This document shows, piece by piece, positions 57,701 through 64,000 of a DNA stretch of 64,000 nt. The notes beneath the pieces are model-generated. The model was not told the origin of the DNA, ran no database searches, and was given only the letters and a program-made list of their open reading frames with translations. The translations under genes were made by a program, and so were the position numbers. This DNA comes from Hemileia vastatrix (taxonomy: Eukaryota; Basidiomycota; Pucciniomycetes; Pucciniales; Zaghouaniaceae), in contig JASXTE010000015.1 in assembly GCA_030280995.1 (NCBI GenBank), forward strand, positions 21,968,501 through 22,032,500. Direction: 5' to 3'. Within the stretch, counting starts at the first letter, position 1; the number at the start of each line of letters is the position of its first letter.

Positions 57701-60700
57701 AATTTCCCAACAATGAGCTAAAAGGCCAGCATTCTGTTGCTGAACCATAGCGTCAATGGTTCCTCCAAATCCCAATCGACCAAATGGACCTCGTGACTTA
57801 GTTACTTGATAACCCCGATTCTGCTGTTGTCCATCTTGTTTCATAGAATCTAAAACTTGCCTTCCTTTAGCCCAAATCGGCTTCATAGCTTTAATCCAAC
57901 CGGCATAATCTAGCTCAAAATCTGGAATCAAAGCGGGATCTGTCTCCATTTCATCTTGAAGTTGCGCGGATGGGGTTTTCTTGCCTGTTGCTACTGTTGC
58001 TGCCTTCGATGCTTCGGTTCGAATAGCTTTAGCTGCTTTATAAGCTGCCAACTGATCGGGATCAACAGGTTTTTGACGAGCAAACATGTCAGTAATTGTA
58101 TGTTGTTTAAAATGGTCAGCTCGAGTAGCAAGCCTACGAGCAAGCCAATCAGGATGATGAATTCTTGGAACCGGATTAGACACTTTTTGCATTGCAGCCG
58201 GAATAGTAATCAATTTTTGAATCACTGAGCCTAATCGTTCAGTATAATATCCCCAATCCAAAATCGAACGAAGCGAGAAATCAATCAATGAATTATCTTT
58301 TAACCATTTTCTTAAAAAATGTTTTTGTACACTAGGTTCAGCTGAAAAGATGGCGACTGGTATAGCACGCTGAGTAACAGTCGCGCCATGAGGTTTAGCA
58401 GAAATAACAAAACGACATGATAGACCTTTATCTTTAACCATCTGATCGCCCAGAAATTCAGATAAGCGTTGTGCAGTACTAATTGAAGTAGATTTTTGTG
58501 CTCCATATTCTGACAAGGTTTTAGACATACTACGATTTTCTGAAATCAAGTCAATTAATTCTTCCAAATGCATAGACGTCGCTTTAGTAGACAAGACATC
58601 AAGCCATCGATTAGCTACTTCAGCGACCGCATCATAACATTCTTTAAGAGTTGAACCCATTAAAAATTTCTCAAAAATTGCCGTTTGAAAAATCTTAATA
58701 AGTTGTAGTTCACCTCGCCGTTTCACTTCAAATCCTTTCAATTCCGCTAAAGTTCCATTTTCATTAAACACAGCATACCGTTTTTTTAAAAGTTTATCTT
58801 CTTCTTTAGAAGACGGTAAAATCATCGCTAAATAAGGTCCGTCGAGTTCAAAAAAAATACTGTTTTCACTTCGAATTTCGTATTGACGTTTTTCGCGATT
58901 AAGATCATGATATTGATGATTAGTGAATTTTTGATGAACAAGATGATTGAGCATAGAACAAGGATAGGAAATCGGGTAAGATTTTCCATTTTTAAGTTTA
59001 AAAGTAAAGTTTTGAGGGAATACGCATGGAAGCATGCACCAGATACCATCAGTATCAAGTTCCAGGGGACGTCCCACTTGTTCAATAATTTCACGAGCCA
59101 TTTGAATAATTCGTGCCCCTGTCAAACAGGTGATGCCAGCCATTTCCATTGAATGCCATCGAGCACCTTTTCTCATGACATAACCGTAAAAAGAATTGAG
59201 GATGCACTTATGTGCTAATTGAAGTGAATCATAAATAACAATCATTTTCTTTGCCTCTTCAACTTCAGCCAAAGATCCACTTGCTTGTGCAACATCAGCT
59301 TTCTTCTTCCATTCTTTATGGAGACCTTTATAAGTATATCTTCGATCACGAAACGCCCTCACAGTATCAATATAAAAAGGATTTTCACGCTGACAAATTA
59401 TCGCTTCTTTTTCGACAATTTTAGTTTCGTGAGTTTTTTTATAAACTTTTCTAGAATAATCACCTAACCGCTTATGAATCAGAGCACTTTGTTCTGTTGG
59501 GGTGAGGTCAGTGAATTTTCGAGGGGGTTCATGGGCATATTTTGCAGGAAAAGATTCTGATTCGAGAGCGTTTCGGACCATTTTATATTCGTCCAACTTT
59601 GCTGGGAAAAATTCACCTCTCCAAGCCCAAGTCATACGACGATCACAGGTTTTCCCTGGACGATTATAATCACAAGCTGCGCACATTGATTCATCAACAA
59701 CGGAATCGGGTTGAAGTCTATTTGACAACATGATATTAGGATACATAGCAGCTACATCGAGATGGTAAATGATGGGACGGTCATGACGAAGGGGGTTATC
59801 GCGCATTTCTTCAAGGGGAGATTGGATTGCCTGTTTGACTTCATCATAGTTTGTTACATCATCAAGGGAAAGATGTCCTTCGTCCACTAAACTGAACTTC
59901 AGTGCACTGTCTAATTCATCCAATAGCTAAAGCAAACACGTGAAATAATTCATTGATCAGTTGATTTCTTCACATATTGTTATATAATCTTTAGAACTTG
60001 AAACAAATAAATTTTGACTGTTTAAGAGATCCATTTAATCTAAAAAGAATATTATTAAACCTGTATTTAATTAGAATAACATTTACCCACCTGTTGGCAT
60101 CGCGCGGGCACTAATTTGAAATCAGTTTCAATGTCAGACCTAAAAACTCCTGCTTCCAAGGCTTCAACATGTCCCCCCACATATGTTTCACTTTCAATTA
60201 GATGACCCTCATACATTAAACCATGCGAATCAACATGTCGGTTTGGCATAATAATATTGCCTTTGTGGGCTTCAACCTATAAATATTATGGTTTAAATGA
60301 TTAGTCGAACATTAAACATCAGACAAACATGAGGTACATGTGGGAAAAATGAATTCATACCATCAAAAGGGTTTCACAAAGCGTGCCTGAGCCTTTTCGC
60401 AGAACATCATCCGGATTGAGTGGAATAATATTACAAAGAGAAAAGATAAATGGATGAACATATTTCATGTAGAGGTAATATGTTGCTACAGCATCAGACA
60501 CTGAATACTGGGCCAAAACCTGAGGTTGTTCAGCAGCATAGCTTTAAAAACAAAAGGAAATAAAAAAACCGAAGCAAAAGTAAAAGCACAAGCAAAAGAA
60601 CATCAGATAGGGGAAAAAAAATCACAAAGAATGAAGATTAACATAAAGAAGTAAGAAGTAAAATTTCTGCTTCGACCTACGGAGTCATTAGTTCAGGATC

Positions 60701-62950
60701 GAGTTCGATGGGATTATACCCTAATTTAGCTACCGTGACGGCCTTTAAGCCTTGACTACCTTGAGGAAGATAAGAGTCTCTCTTGACCCATCTATTATTT
60801 GACCAGTTTAGTATGATTTACAAATAAAAAAAATGCAAGAAATCAGAGCTAAATTGTTTCACTCTAGAAAACTTGGAGACAATGCACCAAAACCAATAAT
60901 AATAATAGTAATAGTAAACTTACTTGTAGCAATCCATATGAATACAAGCTCTAGATTGGAATTCTCCTTCTAAATCTTCTTTAAAACCTATTTCAGTTAA
61001 CATATCGATTCCATGTGAAGTTGCTCGATGACAAACAAATGGAAAATCAAAACTGTCTCCGTTGTATGTGGCCATAACTGTCGGACGAGCACTTTTAATG
61101 TGTTCAAACCAACGACGGATCAATGCAGCCTAACAAATAATTAAATAAAAAGCATATTATGATAAAGACCCAATGCTTCCTCAACTCCAAAGAGCAGGCA
61201 TATTGATTTGAGAGAACCAATTGTAACAATATTTGCAGACAACTGATTATTTATGGATTTTATAATACACTTACTTCATTTGGTTCATTAAAAATTGTAA
61301 AAGTTCCCTCATACTCAGGTTTGGGAGTATAATCAAAATCTTCTATATCTTCACTAACTATCTCTCGATTTGTAATTAGAAATCCCTAGACAAAACCAAT
61401 ATCATAGTTAAGGATGTGCATATTCATGAGGTACACCATGATAATTTCATAATAAGCAACCAAGATCATCATAGTAAAAAGTAACTTACCTGTCCATCAA
61501 TCATATAAGAAATCATCATGATTTGGTCACTAGCCGCATCAGGAAACTTGAGTGGTAACTTGGTGGTTTCAATATCATATGCCATGACTACTGGCTCAGC
61601 TCGTTCAACTCTTTCCTTGATCTGACTACACAATATCCTACCGTGTTGTGCGCTCACTGTGTACCACAATCCTACCCGGATATCTGCAAAGGCAGAAAAA
61701 AAAAATAGGAATATACATGTTTGTACACCAAGAAAAGATTTGATAAAGAAAATCAGTCAATACAGCTAATCAATTGATTTTTTGCATCTATCACTTTACC
61801 CATATCAATAGTAACACGAAGATAGTAAGGAATATCATATTCTCGAATATCAATAATTTGGTCACTTGGCTTTGCACTGTTACCCCCTAATGTTTTTTTG
61901 AGAACACTAGTGGAAGTATGGTGGCGTTTCCCCGAAACTTGTGCGGACTCCCCACCCAAATTTTGCAAATGAAGATCTTCCATATCATTTAAATAGATAT
62001 TCGAACGCTCAGCGCCAATGACCTCTGCATACGTATCCATCGCATCCATTTTTTCCCGATTTTTCGTCACAAGCAATAACATGTCTCGTCTAACTCTCAA
62101 CAAAGCATCTACATTTTTAAACAAGAGCTTTAGAAATGCTCGACGCACACCTGCTAGATGGTTAGGCTATGATAACATGCACCAATCATGTTATTATAAC
62201 TACGCAACAGATCATAGCACAAAAAAGAAAAAAAATGCTTACAAGTTTTAAATCTTCCTTCTTTTCTCTTTCGACTCTTAATAATACGCCTTCATATTTC
62301 TTCATTAACCATTCTTCAACTTCAGCTTCCAAGCCAGCTCTAGAAGCTATATAAAAATAAGGCTCATATAAAACGGTACATTTGAATGTTCCACCATCAT
62401 CTTGGATGAAATATAAATCTACCGCGGCTGATGTACCCATTGCGGTATCACCAGCTCCTGCAGTTGTTTCATCTTTGACTAAAGTCTACAAAAAAAAAAA
62501 AAAAAAAAAAAAAAAGTTCAGTTTAAAGAAAGCCAAAATAAAATAAAAATCAAACAAGGGCCCCAACATAAATATCCAATGAAATATGTTCATCGGGACA
62601 GATGAAGCGAAAAGTGAAAGACTAACCGGATGAACGTTAACTAACCAACCCACTCGATCTTTGCCTTGTTCAAAACGAGGAAACCCCAAAGCACGATCAA
62701 TCTCATCATAAGCTACGACATCTTTCCATCTCTCTTCTTTAGCACTTCCTTCTTTTTCGTTTTCTAGTATAACCATTCCATCCGCTGTACGATTCACACC
62801 AGTCGAAGTTTTGAATTTAGATGTATTCCGAAAACTAGGTCGACCATTTCCACGTCCTTGACCGTTACTCCAACCTTTTCTATTTAATCCTCTTGAACCT
62901 CCTCCTCCTACTCGAGTTAAGTTAGTGTTAGGAGGGTTTTTGGGTGGCAT
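54734..62950 (-). CDS. POL2: DNA polymerase epsilon catalytic subunit, 10 exons
   Basis: My exons, in coding order, are 62627-62950, 62243-62485, 61800-62166, 61490-61683, 61275-61385, 60924-61129, 60681-60791, 60361-60541, 60091-60276 and 54734-59926. All phases agree, giving 2371 aa (yeast Pol2 is 2222). The protein is the leading-strand replicative polymerase. Visible parts: a Gly/Arg-rich N-terminus; the exonuclease Exo I motif DIETTK (D348/E350); polymerase motif [11 protein letters not shown] (D698); iron-sulphur cysteines [13 protein letters not shown] (C723, C726, C735) with CQREN (C819); motif [15 protein letters not shown] (about 885); motif [13 protein letters not shown] (D932/D934); the long inactive C-terminal polymerase half, with an acidic DDDDDD insert; and two cysteine zinc modules (ICSYCN, WECTNCG; LRCNRC, CHC). 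It looks intact and functional. The introns crowd the first quarter; the last exon is 5.2 kb. Confidence 0.96.
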
Positions 62951-63002
62951 GTTGATGATGGAGATGGATCAGACAAATGAAATCACTTTAGGTGAGGTCA
63001 AC

Positions 63003-63030
63003 ACGCGTCTATAAATATCCAAAGACGCGT
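63003..63030 (-). promoter_or_regulatory. Two MluI cell-cycle boxes upstream of POL2
   Basis: ACGCGT occurs at 63003-63008 and 63025-63030, 53 and 75 bp before the POL2 ATG, with a TATA-like ATATTTAT (minus strand) between them. ACGCGT is the MBF/DSC1 site that drives G1/S transcription of DNA-replication genes in yeasts, POL2 among them. That it acts here is inference from position and pairing. Confidence 0.65.
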
Positions 63031-63059
63031 TCCATCAAAATGCATGTGACATGCATCTA

Positions 63060-63754
63060 ACACTGTTTCAGGACCTAATCAGGGATTTCAAGAGGTTATA
63101 ACCTCTAGAAATCCGTTCTGTCTTTTGGCTTCCCTACCAATTTCATTTATTTATTTCAATCCATGATGCAAGTAAATAAGTGTAACATAATCATCATCAC
63201 TAAAAATGTAGAACTATTAACAATTTACCACAAAGGGAAAGGAGGGAGGGTCATATTAAGTTGATAAAACTTATAACAATGGGGGATAATAATATGACTG
63301 AGCATCACAGATGAATATTATAACAAAATAATGGAAACAAGATAGAACAGGAAATAACATAATTTAAAGCAATGTGTATCAAGTCAAAAAAAGCTGCACT
63401 GAGAGTCATTGTGCCACCCATTCATCTCCATAGTTAAAATCCATTAAATCAGAATGGAGCAGATAATACAGGGCGAATACAAGTGCCCGCCCATGGGTTG
63501 ACAAAAAGCATGAGACAATATATGATATAATCTAGTGTGCGATTTTATATACTCAGGGGAGCTTAAATTACTATTCAAGATTCAATTTAACGCTCCAATA
63601 ACAGAGAGGGAGAGAGGAAACACATAATTCCTTTCACAGATTACCACCAATACAAACAAATAGTAGATTATAAAAACCTCATAATAGGCAGTCCAATAAG
63701 TTATTTACCCACACTGCAATGACGTTCTTACTAAAAAAAAAAAACGGCTTTGGA
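63060..63754. other. Intergenic region upstream of POL2
   Basis: It separates the POL2 promoter from the stop codon of the next minus-strand gene. It is AT-rich, and no reading frame or repeat is worth naming. Confidence 0.6.
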
Positions 63755-64000
63755 TTAGCGCATTTCTTTCGCTAACCGACGGCCAGTTTGAATAACCGTT
63801 GCAGAAACCTTAGACGGCTTCGAATAGTCCGCAATGCGACTGCCGCCGGTTTTTCTAGTTCGACTTTGTGGTGTGATAGGAAGATGTTCCGGGCGATTTT
63901 TAGACTTCTTGGGTGTTTTGAAAGCTTCAGGGTCGTTCGGATATGAAGGCACACTAGTAGAATGAGCTAACTTTACAGTGTCGATAGATAGAGAAGTCTG
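63755..64000 (-). CDS. C-terminal part of an unrecognised protein, runs off the window
   Basis: An open minus-strand frame enters from the window edge and stops at 63755 (TAA). The visible 81 residues are basic and Ser/Pro/Lys-rich: SVPSYPNDPEAFKTPKKSKN, then HLPITPQSRTRKTGGSRIAD, ending VIQTGRRLAKEMR. The TPKK and TPQSR sites and the lack of hydrophobic stretches suggest a disordered nuclear tail, but no family is recognisable from this end alone. It lies upstream of POL2 in the same direction, about 0.8 kb away. Confidence 0.6.
   Translation of the reverse strand, partial: QTSLSIDTVKLAHSTSVPSYPNDPEAFKTPKKSKNRPEHLPITPQSRTRKTGGSRIADYSKPSKVSATVIQTGRRLAKEMR

Noticed and set aside
1..64000. tRNA and rRNA genes
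   Set aside because: I saw no cloverleaf with A and B boxes and no rRNA core sequence while reading both strands; a dedicated scan could still find one.

Overview
The window looks like one chromosome segment of a basidiomycete fungus, most likely a rust (Pucciniales). The evidence is a complete fungal POL2 gene (DNA polymerase epsilon) with nine short introns, a small multi-exon gene for a secreted protein with no family I recognise, very AT-rich intergenic DNA, and a large load of Ty3/gypsy chromoviruses, a PIF/Harbinger element and a CACTA-like element. The order is inference from gene type and repeat load; no marker here fixes the species.

Layout. 1-9720: LTR-retrotransposon debris. A solo LTR (903-9720) is split by a decayed chromovirus (1993-9313, TSD GTAAG). 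9721-13269: remains of an unknown gene, then an intact-looking secreted-protein gene on the + strand. 13270-24000: AT-rich DNA with coding fragments and tandem repeats. A decayed Ty3/gypsy element (16842-23753, TSD TGAAC) has landed in an open reading frame and itself carries a nested solo LTR (20436-21612, TSD CCAAC). 24683-25862: a broken Myb/SANT-type gene on the minus strand.

26266-53751 is a three-level nest. A family-A LTR (TSD ATGTC) is cut into halves of 1210 and 287 bp by a 26-kb element bounded by inverted CACCACACAATAT termini (27481-53459, 3-bp TSD AAT). That element holds decayed coding sequence resembling a Tnp2/KDZ transposase, a dense array of palindromes, an intact young chromovirus (32172-41900; LTRs of 1501 bp that are nearly identical; one 1957-aa Gag-Pol frame) and a PIF/Harbinger element (46831-50328) with an apparently intact DDE transposase.

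53752-64000 is the conserved, gene-bearing part: POL2 on the minus strand (54734-62950), two MluI cell-cycle boxes (ACGCGT) just upstream of its start, and the 3' end of another minus-strand gene running off the window. I saw no rRNA, tRNA or CRISPR array. Apart from POL2, the secreted-protein gene, the edge gene and the two transposon proteins, nearly everything is repeat or relic.
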